A stretch of DNA of 64,000 nucleotides from Zygnema cylindricum (GCA_037447655.1 JBBHKE010002817.1:61112-125111), one strand, 5' to 3'. Counted from the first letter of the stretch, positions 29,661 to 41,410 are shown. The notes: generated from the letters alone by a model not told the origin. Numbers and translations: made by a program.

Positions 29661-32186
29661 TGTCACTTGGGCTGATTTCTAGCCAGAGTGTTTCGGGCAT
29701 TTGTTGCAATACTTTGGTGGTTATGATATTAAGGAGAGCTCCGATATCCACAACTGCATCTTGATACCCGCCGTATCCATTAAGTTTAAAATCTCCCATC
29801 CTCTTAAGAATAAGAGCCACTGACAGGGCCTTATAATCTTTATTCGCCATAGACGTTTTTGGTTCCACTAACATGAAGACTGTCTTGGGTGGTTCTGCCA
29901 ACGCGACCCTTTCCCTCTTGGTGTGAATCTCTTCCCCCAATGCCTGAATGAGGGTTTTTTTGGGGAGATTGTGGGAGACAGCTAGAGTCTTGACGTGCGT
30001 CAGGGCGAAGGGCATCAAGTGCCGCACTAGCATGACTGCCGGTTTGGAGGAAGGAGGTTGAGCTTTGGGCGATGAAATTGGTGAGTCCTCGTCCTCCGAT
30101 TTCTCCTGTCTCCCCCCCCCTTCTTCCTCACTTTCTGCGTCAGAATTTGCTGTTGGAGGTGTCATTGGCGGATCCGTGGATGGTCTTTCGGCAAAGTATC
30201 TTTCGAACCATTCCTGATCTGTTTCGGGGGTTGAAGGATCTTTTGCAGGCTGGGGATTCTTAAAATTTTCGAAACCAGGAGGAAGTTTCGTTGAATGTGG
30301 GGGATGCAGATGAGTCGGCTTGAGTCCCAGACCAATGTTACTATTCAGAAGGACTGCTCGCGGTGTGAAAGATAAGGGACCGGTGGTTTTGCGGCTGTGG
30401 TCCTTTTGTTCCATCGGTTGTTTGTCCTTCCTTTGGGAAGACGTTGTAGAGCGCAGTTGCCTTCGACTGTCCCCTATACCAACGTTCCAGGCTCCGGATA
30501 GCAATGTCCAAGCATGATGAGCCTTTGGAGGCTCCATATCCCAGCCCATTAGGTCATCATCATCTCCATCCACCGTGGTCTGCTGTTCTAGCTCCGCTAA
30601 CTTTTGTAGCAGTTATTGTTTTTGCTTCTGCAATTTCTGAGCCGGCGTAAGAAGTTGAGGAGTGCGGGCAAGGGATCTCAGTCGGAGAGCAGCCAGTTCT
30701 GTTGCCAAAGCGGCTTACTGGGTGCTTTGTTGCTAAATGATAAGTTTCGATATTAGTCTGCTGGGTCCCGGTTCATTAGGAGATTGACGTCCCCATGGAT
30801 ACAAAAGTTGCAACGGGAGAGGATTAACGGCAGTTTCCCCTTCACCTGTGAACAAAGCATATTGCATCATCTCTTTTGGAACCCCATTCTTCCGAAAGCA
30901 TTGCCCTTCTTTGTGGCCCATGAATCCACAAGCCTCACATTTTGACCCCTCAGCATTAAACTTCCCCCTTAGCTCATTAGAGATTTGAGAGTAATCAAAT
31001 TTCGGAAGTCGCATTTGTCTCAACTCGGATTGAGACATCTTAGCGGTTTCAGTTCGTGGAGTAGGTTTATATGTATCCTTGGTGACCGGGGTTTGGTCTA
31101 CTCCTCCGCCTCCTTGCTTACGTTCCTGCTGCTTCCTAGTTCTTTCTGCACGCTCTCTCTCAAACTCCTTCTGCTTGATGGATAGTTGTGGATTGAGCTT
31201 TCGGGGGCACCTTTTCCATCCGTGACCAGGCTGGTTACAGTTTAGGCTGTCGTATAGAAAAACTTTTTCATCTGCCCCCATTGCAGGCTCTGGTCGTGCA
31301 TCTGCCTCTTGTTTCCCCTTAAGCTTCAGCAAAGCTTGTAGTTCTGTCTATTCGTCGTGACTAAGTGATGTTTCCTCGGTGAAACCTGCAAAGTTGGCTC
31401 TTGATTTCCCGGTAACAACCTTTTCTCGTGCCTCGCTATTAACAAAATGATCATACAATTTCACAGCAGCCAATGAAATTTCTTGAGCAATGGGATTTCG
31501 GTCGTGTATAGCCTGACTTGCACTCCAATTGTCCAGAGCTACCTGTCCTGTTGGTCCAAAGGAATTCCTAACAGCAACATAATATTTGGTGGCTATAGCC
31601 GGTGTATCGATGGTGGACAAGTTGGTCTTCTGGGAGAGGCTTGAGAGGCGGTTCAACAGCGTCTGGGGTGTTTCATTCTTCAAACAGCCGAAGTCTGTGA
31701 ACTCCTTCATGGCAGTCTCGTTCCTTTCTGTGTAAAGGAGTCTCCAAGCATCCAGAAGAGTGGTACAGGGATTAGGAATAGCAACCATCCGGGTGGCCGC
31801 TTCGGCTGCCTGTACAGCTTGCAGGTGGTTCACGTAGGCCCTGCCTTGGGCCTGAAGTTTCATATCCATGGTGAAAGTAGGGGTGAGAGGAGCTGCTGCT
31901 GCGGCAGCCAAGTCGGCTGCTACCTGAAGAGCCTCGGCGTCCAAAGCCGGATCCGATATTTTGATACTAGGAGCCATCAACAAAGGTTGACCCTCCTTAT
32001 AATCAGCCAAAGCTCCTCCGGCTAGATAATTTACCATCATCGGGAACAGGGTTGTTTCAAAATCTGCTGGAATGGCCACCTCCCTTTTATTTGTTGATTT
32101 CGGACTGAGTGAAGGATTTCCACAACAGTTCAAAATTAGAGAAAGCAATTCCCGAGTTGTCCCCGATAAAGATCCGGACGTCTCCC
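29620..32186 (-). pseudogene. Gypsy G5 gag and retropepsin start
   Basis: Three long open pieces. 31348-32148 is the capsid part with an Ala-rich helix and KYYVAVRNSFGPTGQVALDNW. 30733-31332 carries zinc knuckles CNQPGHGWKRC (first cysteine pair changed) and CEACGFMGHKEGQC. 29620-30573 carries Pro-rich sequence, KLPPGFENFKN, and the protease start GYGGYQDAVVDIGALLNIIT, where DTGA has become DIGA. The N-terminus is cut by the LTR at 32187, within the MGDVRIFTGDSS-equivalent. Confidence 0.8.
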
Positions 32187-32829
32187 TGTAGAAACTAATG
32201 GTTTTTAAGTATTTTCTAGGTCTGAAAAGAAATAAAGAAGCCGAGGCAGTCTATCTCTAACTTCTCTCTCCAACTCTCAAACTTGTCGCAGTCACTGAGA
32301 AATTGGAGAGGAAGCTAGAGCCATGGCTACCTTGGCTATCCTGAGGTTTACGGGAAATTTGTATTAGTTAGGGTTTATTTATTTAAAAGGTATGTGCCGG
32401 CGATAGGAATTGATCCTTGTACCTACCGGTCGGCAGACAGGAAATAGCCGGTAGCCTTAGCCGTTAAGTCTAGGATTAATGTTACGTAGTATATAGTTTG
32501 ATAATTAATTAAATATGTATACGTACGATTATTCATTTAACTATAATAGATTACGGGATACATAGATCCGGTAATATATAAAGTACGGATTACGGTACGG
32601 ACTAAAAATCAATACCGCGCATTTGTTTCGTAAGTGAAACAAATACCGCACATGTATTTATTACGGCTACGATTAAAATTAGATTCTAATCGGACGGCCG
32701 CAATTAGCGCCGAGATCGCGGAGGAAGATTTCGGCGGTTTGTGGCCATCGCCACATCGGATGACGCGTGGCGAAATTACGTTGGATCGTGGAATCTCCGG
32801 AGATTATGGCACCGAATCCGGATATGAGA
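32187..32829 (+). repeat. B-family copia LTR, plus strand, 3'-truncated
   Basis: Starts TGTAGAAACTAATGG like copia B and follows that LTR to CACCGAATCCGGAT (about 32826), then turns into gypsy G6. It keeps a hairpin (about 32257-32318) and tRNA-like block (about 32400-32470, B-box on the minus strand). The promoter block and 3' end are lost. Preceding bases CTCCC have no partner. Confidence 0.8.
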
Positions 32830-33290
32830 ACACACGTTACGGATCCTAATATCACGGTCCAACAGATCCTCGAACCGGGGCGAATGGCCACTCCGGTGAT
32901 CACAGCCGACAAAGCACCCTTCTTTTGTTGTAATAAGCCTGGGTATCCACGGAGGGCCTTACCAACTCTGGTATCTTTTCCTAATAGCCACGCTTACCGG
33001 AAAGGCGCACCGGGAATGATCTTTGACAGTGAACCGCCACGTGGACAACGCCGAATATCACAGAACGGGAACAAGCAATGGGGTTTCAACCGGGAACCAC
33101 AGCTGCCCCAGGGGTATCGGCCTCAATAAGGTGCAGTTAATCGGACAAAGCATGGATTTAAATGCAATTTCCTGGGTGCTGAAACATTCTCTTGCATTCT
33201 CAAGCCTTCAGTCTCCACAATCACTGACAACATACCTTCAAGCTCCACAGTTGTTGGCCATGCAAGCAACTCTAAAGCTTAGGGGGGGGA
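32830..33290 (+). pseudogene. Gypsy G6 methyltransferase C-terminus
   Basis: Reads DPNITVQQILEPGRMATPVI, APFFCCNKPGYPRRALPTLVSF and then, in a shifted frame, EQAMGFQPGTTAAPGV and LIGQSMDLNAISWVLKHSLAF. A one-base deletion near 33138 links the frames. It is fused downstream to RT by a Gly/Ser/Leu-rich linker, showing methyltransferase and RT in one polyprotein. Confidence 0.7.
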
Positions 33291-35239
33291 GAGAGACAAG
33301 GAGGGAAAAATTCACATTCACCAAATTCCCAGGAACTTCCTCAGTGGGGGGAAGCAATGGCACACTGGACCCAGGAGTTTCCTTAGTGGAGGGGAACGGA
33401 GTCTCAGAACAGGACAGCTTAGAGGAAGTTGTCAGCAGCAGCGTTTTGACAGCCGAACAAGGGACAGACCCACTGGTAGAGCTGAACTTCGACATCTCTC
33501 TCTTGGGGAGACCACCGAAAGCATTGGCGGCAGTGGAACCCGAGAAGATGGACTGGACTCTAGGTGAACAGCAAGATCCACAACAGAAGGCCTGGCTCTC
33601 CAAGCTGTTAGAAGAGAACTGGCAGGTTTTCGCCTGGTCTGACACAGATGTAGGGATCTATATGGGGACTCCTTTCCGGATTAACCTGATCAACGACACG
33701 GCTACTGTTTGGCAGAAACAGTACCCTCTCAACTTCAAGGAGAAGGAGTTCATAACTTCAAAGGTGCAGACTTTGGTGGAAGTTGGGCTGGTTCAAGAGA
33801 GTACAGGACTACATGGGTTTGCCTCACCAACCGTGCTCCCGCCAAAGAGAGACTCCTCCGAAAAAACTGTAGATTTCCGGATGTGTGGGGACTATCGGAT
33901 GCTCAACGCGGCAACTGTCTCCGACCGTTATCCTATGCCCACCCCGGAAGAGATTTTCGACTCTCTTGCTGGGGCCACTATTTACTCTACTTTGGATATG
34001 AAAAATGGATTCCACCAGATTGCAATGGAGCCGAAACACCGAGAGAGGACTGCTTTTTGGGCCGGATACAGGCTATATGAATGGCTGTACATGCCATTTG
34101 GCCTCAAGAATGCACCTGCCAAATTACAACGGGCCATGGACGAGGCTCTCCGGGGAATTGACTTCGTACGATGTTATATCGACGATGTTATCATTTTCTC
34201 CAAGACATTTGAAGAACACTTGGAGCAGCTACAGATCGTTCTCCGGGCACTCAAAGCAGCGGGCTTGAAGTGTCACCCGAGGAAGGGCATCTTTGGGGTG
34301 CAGAAAAATTTTTATTTGGGTCATGAGGTGACTCCCGGGACAGTGGGTCCCCACATGGTTAAGGTGGCAGCCCTAGACGCTCTTCCACCCCCTCAGGACA
34401 TTTCTGCTGTTCGTACTTTCTTAGGTCTTGCCAACTATTACCGGCGGTTTATTCCTAAATTCAGTAGCCACGCTCAGCCATTGAACCCATTGTTGCGAAA
34501 GGACCAGGAGTGGCAGTGGAAGGAAGAACAGCAGATAGCGTTCCAATTCCTGAAGGATTCTCTCAAACAGCATCCTGTGCTCCGGATGCCCGATCACCAG
34601 CTGCCCTTTCTCCTTTATACAGATTGGAGCAGGTGCGGATTGGGAGCAGTTTTAGCTCAATTGGACGACGCAGGGGCTGAGTATGTAGTTGCCTACGCAA
34701 GCCGGAGTAATAACAGAGCCGAGGGGAATTACAGCAGTTACCATGGGGAATTACTTGTCGCGGTTTGGGCCATCCAGCACTTCTGGCCTTACCTCTATGG
34801 AGTGCACTTCACCCTTATTACGGATCACCAGCCCCTCAAATGGATCATGGAGAACAGTAAGTTGACTGGAAAGCTGGCCAGATGGGTTCTCATCTTGCAG
34901 GAATATGATTTCAGCATCATCCATAGAGCCGGGGAGATTCATGGGAATGCCGACGGACTCAGCAGGAATCCGGACCCTTCCACCAGAGACTCTACTGGGG
35001 CGCGACATGGCGAGGACCCTGAGCACAGCCTGGGACTTATCCGGGCTTCCTCTGCTTTTATTTATCTGCCTCGGGTCGAAGGAGAACTGTCAGCTTTTGC
35101 TGCAGATGTAGAGGGGCAGGCCCCCATTGGAGCCGGCCGGAAAGATATATGGAATGACAGCGATTCCCTCCAATCTATCCAAAAGGGCTCTCCACTATCC
35201 CACCTTGCCGGAAGTCAATTGTCCTGTGTTCAGAATTGA
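33023..35239 (+). pseudogene. Gypsy G6 reverse transcriptase and RNase H
   Basis: 738 aa open. The linker is followed by RT with DFRMCGDYRMLNAATVSDRY, YSTLDMKNGFHQIAMEP, LYMPFGLKNAPAKLQRAMDE and intact CYIDDVIIFSKTFEEH, the thumb region QDISAVRTFLGLANYYRRF, and RNase H from FLLYTDWSRCGLGAVLAQLD to AGEIHGNADGLSRNPDPS. The frame ends at a TGA (CVQN*MAAYEW) where G2 has Arg, a typical CGA-to-TGA change. It would copy element RNA into DNA in the particle. Confidence 0.93.
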
Positions 35240-35822
35240 ATGGCGGCGTATGAATGGGACCGAGGCATCCTTCTCCGGAAATGGGCCGATGGGACAAGGA
35301 AAGTGGTTCCTCCTCCAGCAGATCGGGAAACGTTCCTTGTTCGGCTTCACCAGCAATGCGGGCACTTCAGACAGAAACGAACCACCTCGCTAGTCACAAG
35401 GTTGTATTGGTGGCATGGGTTGCGGGCCCAAGTCAATCGTGTGGTGCAAACGTGCCCTTCCTGTGACCGGGTAAAAGCAGCTTTTGACAAAAATGGTGGA
35501 ACTGAGCTTCACTCCCTCCCCATCCGGGGGATGTTTTACAAATGGTCACTGGATCTGCTAGGACCACTTCCCACTAGCCAGAGGGGGAACCATTTTGTTC
35601 TGGTCATGATTGAACACTTCTCTAAATGGATATAATTGGTGGTTCTTCCCCGAAAGGAGTCCAAAGCTATCGCGGACGCATTCTTGCAGAGAGTGTTATC
35701 TCAATTTGGAGCACCGACCGAAGTTCTGACGGATCAGGGGTCAGAGTTTGCCGGAGAATTTTCTAACTTTCTGGAGAAGTGCCTCATTGACCACAGGTTG
35801 ACCAGCCGAGACACTGGTTGAT
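35240..35822 (+). pseudogene. Gypsy G6 integrase, truncated
   Basis: Zinc-binding part RLHQQCGHFRQKRTTS...CPSCDRVKAAF and core SLDLLGPLPTSQRGNHF, VMIEHFSKW, VLTDQGSEFAGEFSNF. A TAA replaces Glu after FSKWI. It ends at about 35815 before the catalytic Glu region, so the C-terminal domain and PHD-like finger are absent. Confidence 0.88.
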
Positions 35823-36244
35823 GCTGGGTTCAAAACTTACCAATTGAGCGCTTGCTTACCTTTTTTAGCCATTCTTGAACACGGAGCTAAAATTTGCCCC
35901 TTGCTATGTTTGTTGAACTTAGAGCTAACATCGATATATGGCTTGGGACTTTTATTTCGGGTAAGAGTTTCCAGTAACCAAAAACGTGACTTCTCCAACC
36001 GTTTTGTTTGCGTTACAGTTCAAACCAAACTCCTTATTGTTTAACCTACAAATGACAATAAGACGGTGATCTAACATTTCTATTCGCAAAACCTCATTGT
36101 TCATTTGAATTGCTTCCAAACCTGATGACTTCTCGCAAATACCTTCTTTTCACCCAAACTTCTCCCCTCATTCTTTGTGGGAAAAAAAAAGGGAGGGGCG
36201 GCAGAAATAAATAACAAAAGGAAAAGAAAATAAAAACCAAGACC
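35823..36244. other. No gene recognised
   Basis: AT-rich sequence after the broken end of G6. No TE or RNA feature recognised. If 36245-36427 is a first exon on the minus strand, this would be its intron, now cut by G6. Confidence 0.5.
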
Positions 36245-36427
36245 TCATCCAACCAAAAGATTACACACGAAGTCTTCCCCTCCTCCATTTTCTTCCCTCC
36301 ATGAATCAGCCGCATTGAGAGATGAAAGCCGCCTTTTGTTCTCGAAAGACTCCCAGTACAGCTCCGCGTTCACACGAGCGACCACCGAGCTCGCCGTCGT
36401 TGGCGCGGTGGCCATTGTCTCCTGCTC
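36245..36427 (-). other. Candidate first exon of a host gene, minus strand
   Basis: An ATG near 36416 sits in GAGACAATGGCC, close to the plant start context, and opens MATAPTTASSVVARVNAELY followed by ESFENKRRLSSLNAADSW. The local GC content is far above its surroundings. A plausible donor GTGTGTAATC follows near 36262. I do not recognise the protein, no second exon is visible before G6, and the frame also stays open upstream of this ATG to 36565. Confidence 0.25.
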
Positions 36428-36689
36428 ACACGTGCGAGCAAGACCAGCCGCGCCCTGTGGCAAGCCTGTGTGCGCGGATCGTACACGCAACAGAGGCGTC
36501 GAACAAATTGGGGAAGGGGAAAAGTGTGCGGACACTCTGGAAGCAGCTTCGGACACACGAATCATAATTCCGTTGATGTCGAATTTGTACGGATTTCAAC
36601 TTTTTTACGAAAATTACATAACATTTGTCTTTTTCATACTTTTTGTAAAAAATTGTGTAAATTTTGTTGTGCGGCCATGCACAAAAACG

Positions 36690-37350
36690 TACAGAAAGTG
36701 TGATCTTAGAAAATCCTTTAAAATCTTAAAAGTACGAAAATTTAACAGAAATGTACGAAATTGTATAAAAGTGTACCCTAAAAAACCTCATAATACAAAA
36801 TATCCTTGGCAGCCGTACTGAAATATAAAGGAACGTAAGGCAATGTACCTTAGAAACCTTAAATTCCCCTTTAAATAACCCTAAAAGGCACAAACATGTC
36901 CGGGCATTGTAAACAAGTGTAACAAAAATGTACGGGTACAAAGTAAAGTACGCATTTAATGGACTTATTCAACATCGTTTGACGCGTACTGTACGTAGTA
37001 TTTATTAGTTTATGCCGTACGTAATATGCGCACGGGGCATCTATGCATATTTCTAATTTTCTACACACGGTATTTGTACTGCGACATCCTGTGCTTGACA
37101 GGATTTCAATAACAACAGGCTGTTCCCGTTTTCGGACGGCCTAAAGGGCACGCCGCCAACTTGTCAAAACGAAATCACGAATTGTAAGTTGTCAATGACT
37201 CCGTGCACGTAATTGTAAGTTGTCAATGACTCCGTGCACGTAATACACGGCTGCGTGTAGCGTTTACAGTACAGTATTGTAGCATGGTCGTTGTTAAAAT
37301 GATAGTACAGGCTATAGTGTACGGCGAACCCGGTGGGGGTAAGTACTGAC
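36690..37350. promoter_or_regulatory. GTAC-rich block upstream of the candidate exon
   Basis: About 15 GTAC tetramers in 660 bp where two to three are expected by chance, many as tgtacg or cgtac. The same motif clusters in the copia U3 regions. It may be a host promoter region or a decayed LTR whose ends are no longer visible. Confidence 0.35.
37180..37241. repeat. 31-bp perfect tandem duplication
   Basis: The unit at 37180-37210 is repeated exactly at 37211-37241 and ends in gtgcacgt. Confidence 0.95.
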
Positions 37351-37890
37351 GACCATATCGCTAATATGATCGGATGCGGTGTGTGGCAAAAATGGTGGGA
37401 GTGTTCGGAGCTTAATAGTGTTGATATTACATATTGTTTTATTATTAACTGTATTTTTTTTTAACGGTTAAAAATCAACCAGGCTATTCCAAAACTGAAA
37501 TAGAATTACAAACATTAATAACAACCTCATAATACTAATTTGGGTTGGGGTTTGGGTTGTAGTGTTGGTTTAAGTGAGATGTTGTGTTGTTTTTTTGGGT
37601 TCGGGTGCTTTTGTTTTACGCGCCATTTTCCTCTATTCACATTGCTTTCCTTGTTTTATTTCGCCTTGATTGTAGTTTTTCAGTTTTGGCCATGCCACCT
37701 CTTTTGTATCCTTAGACTCAGATGATTTACCACCTCGCTTTTTAATTCGATATGCCTTCCCATAATACTAATTTATTCACTCTTACGATAGACACACAGT
37801 GTACTCTAAAAAAAATCGCATACAATACATTGTCACTCTAATCGAGTGTTTCCAGTGCGCATTGTAGAAGGTAAAGGCATGGTGGGCAGG
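37351..37890. other. No gene recognised
   Basis: AT-rich sequence with no clear frame. A short plus-strand frame at 37540-37725 is hydrophobic and aromatic-rich and looks incidental. Confidence 0.5.
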
Positions 37891-38120
37891 ACTCGCACCA
37901 GAAGAACGACTCGCACAAGGACTCGCACCAGAAGGGGTACTCGCACCAAAAGGAGAACTCGCACTAGAAGAAGAAATCGCACCACAAGAATGATTCGCAC
38001 CAAAACGAGGACTCGCTCCACAAGGAGGACTCGCCCAAGAAGAAGGACCTGCCCCTGAAGAAAGACTCGCACCAGACCGATGACTTGCACCAAAAAGAGG
38101 TACTGCAGCAAAAAAAGGAC
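37891..38120 (-). repeat. 18-bp minisatellite encoding Gly-Ala-Ser-Pro repeats
   Basis: About 13 imperfect 18-bp units, consensus actcgcaccagaagaagg on the plus strand. On the minus strand one frame is open for the whole array and reads degenerate GASPSS units followed by HHAFTFYNAHWKHS. The other minus frame gives Val/Leu repeats. Copia E starts at its right edge, so the array may have continued there. Confidence 0.75.
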
Positions 38121-38122
38121 TT

Positions 38123-39090
38123 TGTCATTTTGTGACATCCATTGGCCCATACAATGTACAGCTTATATGAAACCTCTAGGATAGTGCTTTCCCCTTAGAC
38201 TTTTAGACCAAATAAAAGAAACCCTGTTAGACAAAAGTTCTCACCAACCTCACCTTTGTGAGGGCCTGACTCCCTTGAGTCAGACGCAAAAAGAATCACT
38301 GAATTTGCTCCCCTGAGTACTAAGTTGTGACTGGCCAAAGATGCATATTTACACAAAAGCACTCTAGGAGAGAGGCGCATCCAAAATTGTCGAAGTCCTA
38401 AATCCTAGTCCCTCTCTGAACCCCCTACTACTGAAGTACCTATCCGATCAAAAAGATGTACAATATAAAAAGGTACAGATCTCGCTGTACTTCTTGTACG
38501 GCCATGGTACGGCTTGGCCGTCCCGTTGGCTTCTGTCAGTTCTTCAGCCATGGTTCCTCCCTCCACAATATCCGTTGTCCAGATATACTATGTCACGTGT
38601 CATTTGGTGATGTCTCCTCCACAAAGCGCCAAATGATCACTCCGGCGCTTTTGCTCCATTGTGAGCCGTCCGATCGACATCAACATTTAATTCTGTCCGT
38701 TCACATTAAATGTTGTTTTGTATATTTCGTGCGTCTCGTCTGTTTCATGCGTCTAAGTAGTTTTCGTGTTCAAGTCATTCAGTAATCGGTTAAATAAAAT
38801 ATATTTAGCAGCATATTTTTAAATCAAATCACATTCCATGTATGTAACGCTTCATCAAGACCTAAAGGATATGACGGACAAGGACGTTGTACGGCGATAA
38901 TCTTGTAGGACCTAGGATCAAATCCTGGTCTGGCCGCCTATCTTTTCCAAAGGGTTATGCCTCCTGCTCCTTTATTCTGTCTCCCTGTGCCATGGCTGTC
39001 TTTAGTTTTCAGTGGTTGTGAAAAGTATGACGACCTTAGTAACTCTACAAATTGACAAAGAGATAGAAATATATAATACATTTTTGAACA
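38123..39090 (-). repeat. Copia E 3' LTR
   Basis: 968 bp. TGTTCAAAAATG at its start on the element strand, followed by a polypurine-like AAGGGTAG. tRNA-like block about 38862-38940 with T-arm CTAGG-ATCAAAT-CCTGG. The hairpin region near 39000 pairs poorly. Promoter GTAC motifs at 38455-38515. Confidence 0.85.
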
Positions 39091-40340
39091 CTACCCTTAT
39101 TTTCTAATCTATCTTTTGCTTTAGTCCACACTTCTCCCTGCAAAATACCAATTTGGGAGAAGGAACCGATTTGGTCAACATATCTGCTACCATCTCCCCA
39201 TCCGGTCTATATTCCAAACTAATGATTTTATTCTCAACCTTCTCTCTAACAAAGCTCAATCTGATATCCTTATACTTTGCTTAAAAATGGTGCGTTGAAT
39301 TTGTTGAAATTGCAATTGTAGCTTGATTACACAAAATATTTTTTGCACTACATTCTTCATATAACCAAGTTCTTGAAGCAATGATTTCACCCACATTAAT
39401 TCTTTCTCAGCCGAACAATAGGCAATATACTCAGCCTCCATGGTGGACTGAGCAATCACTTTTGCTGGTTGCTGCTCCAACAGCAAGCCCCGTTTCTAGC
39501 ATACTACACATACCCAGATGTACACCTCCTCATTGAAGAATCCCCATAATTGGCATCATTCCAAATGGTGATGACAGTATTATCCCTCCCCAAATGCAAC
39601 CACAGATCTCTCGTTCCTATCAAGTTCCGCATGACTCTCTTGGCTGCTTCCCAATCTTTCTTCTTAGGATCATTCAGACTCCAACATAATATTCATATAG
39701 CTGCTGCTATATCACGACGGGTATAACTCATAAAATAGATCAAGCTATCGACAACCCATCTGTACAGAATATTTTGCATAAACTCTCTTTCCTTCGGTCG
39801 TAACTCATCATCTAAGACCACAACTCCCTCTTCTGAACTCCCCTCATTTCCCTTCTTTAAATCCATTGGTGTTGTACAATTATTTGCCTTATCCATTTGA
39901 ATTTTTTCAAGCATGTTTTCGATTGCCTCTTTTTGAGTTAATCTAATTTTTTTCTTCTCTCCATCCCTCTCCGTCTGAATTCCCAAAATATATTTTGTTT
40001 CCCCAAAATCCTTTATTTTAAATCTACTCTTTAGATCCCTGTGCAGTCCATTAATTTTCTCCATTGATTTACATAAAAGAAGCAAATCGTCAACATAGAT
40101 TGCAATAGGAATTATACCTTTCTCATCCTCAAATAAATAGATGGAATGATCTAAGCTAATTCGGATATATCCCAGATTTGTCAAAAACTCGTCCACCTCC
40201 TTATTCCATTGGCACGGAGCCTGCTTTAGTCCACAAAAAGACTTTATCAATTTGCACACCATGCTTTTGTCTCCTTTCTCCACGAACCCTTTCGGCTGTC
40301 GCATGAATATCTCTTCTTCCAATTCTCCGTGTAAGAAGGC
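39091..40340 (-). pseudogene. Copia E RT C-terminal half and RNase H
   Basis: RT (39693-40322) opens at LEEEIFM and keeps CGLKQAPCQWNKEVDEFL and the catalytic YVDDLLLL. The following EKYILGIQ-type block and RNase H (39256-39486, with STMEAEYIAYCSAEKELMWVK) are frameshifted. The N-terminal third of RT is deleted: the linker text before 40361 joins straight to the AFLHGELEEEIF region. Confidence 0.85.
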
Positions 40341-41410
40341 TATTTTGATTCTTCCTCGGGCTAGACTAAGGATTGTGGCTCCAAAAGTGAGTCATTCTCG
40401 TTCAAAATTTTCCCTTCATCTGCAACGCCTGGCTGAACTGAAGTTTTGTTAAAAGAATTTGAATCTAACTCACTTTCGGATTCAATTCTAATTCTGACCG
40501 GTTTAGTATATTTAAAGGGATATACTGAATTTCCTTCATCCATAACTACCAAGTGTTTAACTAGGATGATATCTTCTTTTCCAAGATCATATGGGCTTTC
40601 CTCTTACATCTAACTTCCAATCATATTTTTCTAAACTTAGATTAAAAGCTTGACTTCTAAACACCTTTAAGTGTGATACATCAGGTTTTCTCCCGGTCCA
40701 ACTTTCATAGGGTGTTTGACCTTTCACCGCCGAGGTGAGGACTCTACTCGTAGGGTAATTAGCACAATTCATAACCTCTGCCCAGAAGCGTTTTCTTATC
40801 TTTTCATCTGATAGCATGCTTCAGGCACTACCACTTAATGTCTGATTTAATCTCTCAGCTACACCGTTTTGTTGCGGATTCTTTGGGACAATCTTTTGGT
40901 GTTGAACCCTTTCGTCTTTCAAAAAATCCTCAAACTGATTAAAAATGTATTCCCCCCATTATCACTCCTCACTCTCTTTATAGGTGTCTCATGGAGCTTC
41001 TCACTCCATGCTTTAAACTCTTTAAGAAAAGAGGGTACTTCAGATTTATTTTTCAAGAAATAGACTCTAGAATACCTAGACCAATCATCAGTGATAGTAA
41101 GGATAAATCCTTTTCCTCCAACGGACGGCACTTTGGCCGGTCACCATATGTCAATATGAACTAAATCTAGGACTATTTCACCTTTATAAGTTGCGGTTTT
41201 TGGGAAAAGTAGTCTGTGGGCCTTACCTTGAGCACATCCAATACAGTCATCCAAGGTCTCATTATCTCCAAAATAAATTCCCTCGTCTACTCCCATTTTT
41301 TTCATTTATTTTAATCTATTCAAATGCACATACCCCAATCTTTTATTCCAAATCATCAAGTTACTTACACTGGCATAGTAAACTCCTGTCTTTCCATTAC
41401 TCAAATTCAG
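40341..41410 (-). pseudogene. Copia E integrase and linker
   Basis: 40919-41131 carries the core ILTITDDWSRYSRVYFLKNK and VRSDNGGNTF, where GEY is broken by a frameshift. 40587-40817 carries LSDEKIRKRFWAEVMNCANY and TPYESWTGRKPDVSHLKVF. The zinc site (about 41220-41390) is present but degraded. Stops and short deletions abound. Confidence 0.8.

Larger units (their letters stand above)
28013..32186 (-). mobile_element. Gypsy G5: gag, protease and DNA methyltransferase half
   Basis: Minus-strand G copy, cut at both ends by truncated copia LTRs (K at 28012; B-type LTR at 32187). It holds the only full-length methyltransferase domain in the window. RT, RNase H and integrase are missing. Confidence 0.85.
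32830..35822 (+). mobile_element. Gypsy G6: methyltransferase end to integrase, plus strand
   Basis: Plus-strand G copy truncated on the left in the methyltransferase (starts near DPNITVQQILEPGRMAT) and on the right in the integrase core (ends RLTSRDTG, where G2 and G3 continue). It has the best RT-RNase H of the family in this window. Confidence 0.88.

Noticed and set aside
36315-36821. 168-aa plus-strand frame as a gene
   Set aside because: It overlaps the candidate minus-strand exon; its second half is AT-rich and lysine/asparagine-rich with no domain.
37891-38120. CRISPR-like array
   Set aside because: Units are contiguous 18-bp repeats without spacers, in a eukaryotic context.
37833-38150. 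Val/Leu-rich membrane protein on the minus strand
   Set aside because: It is just one reading of the 18-bp minisatellite.
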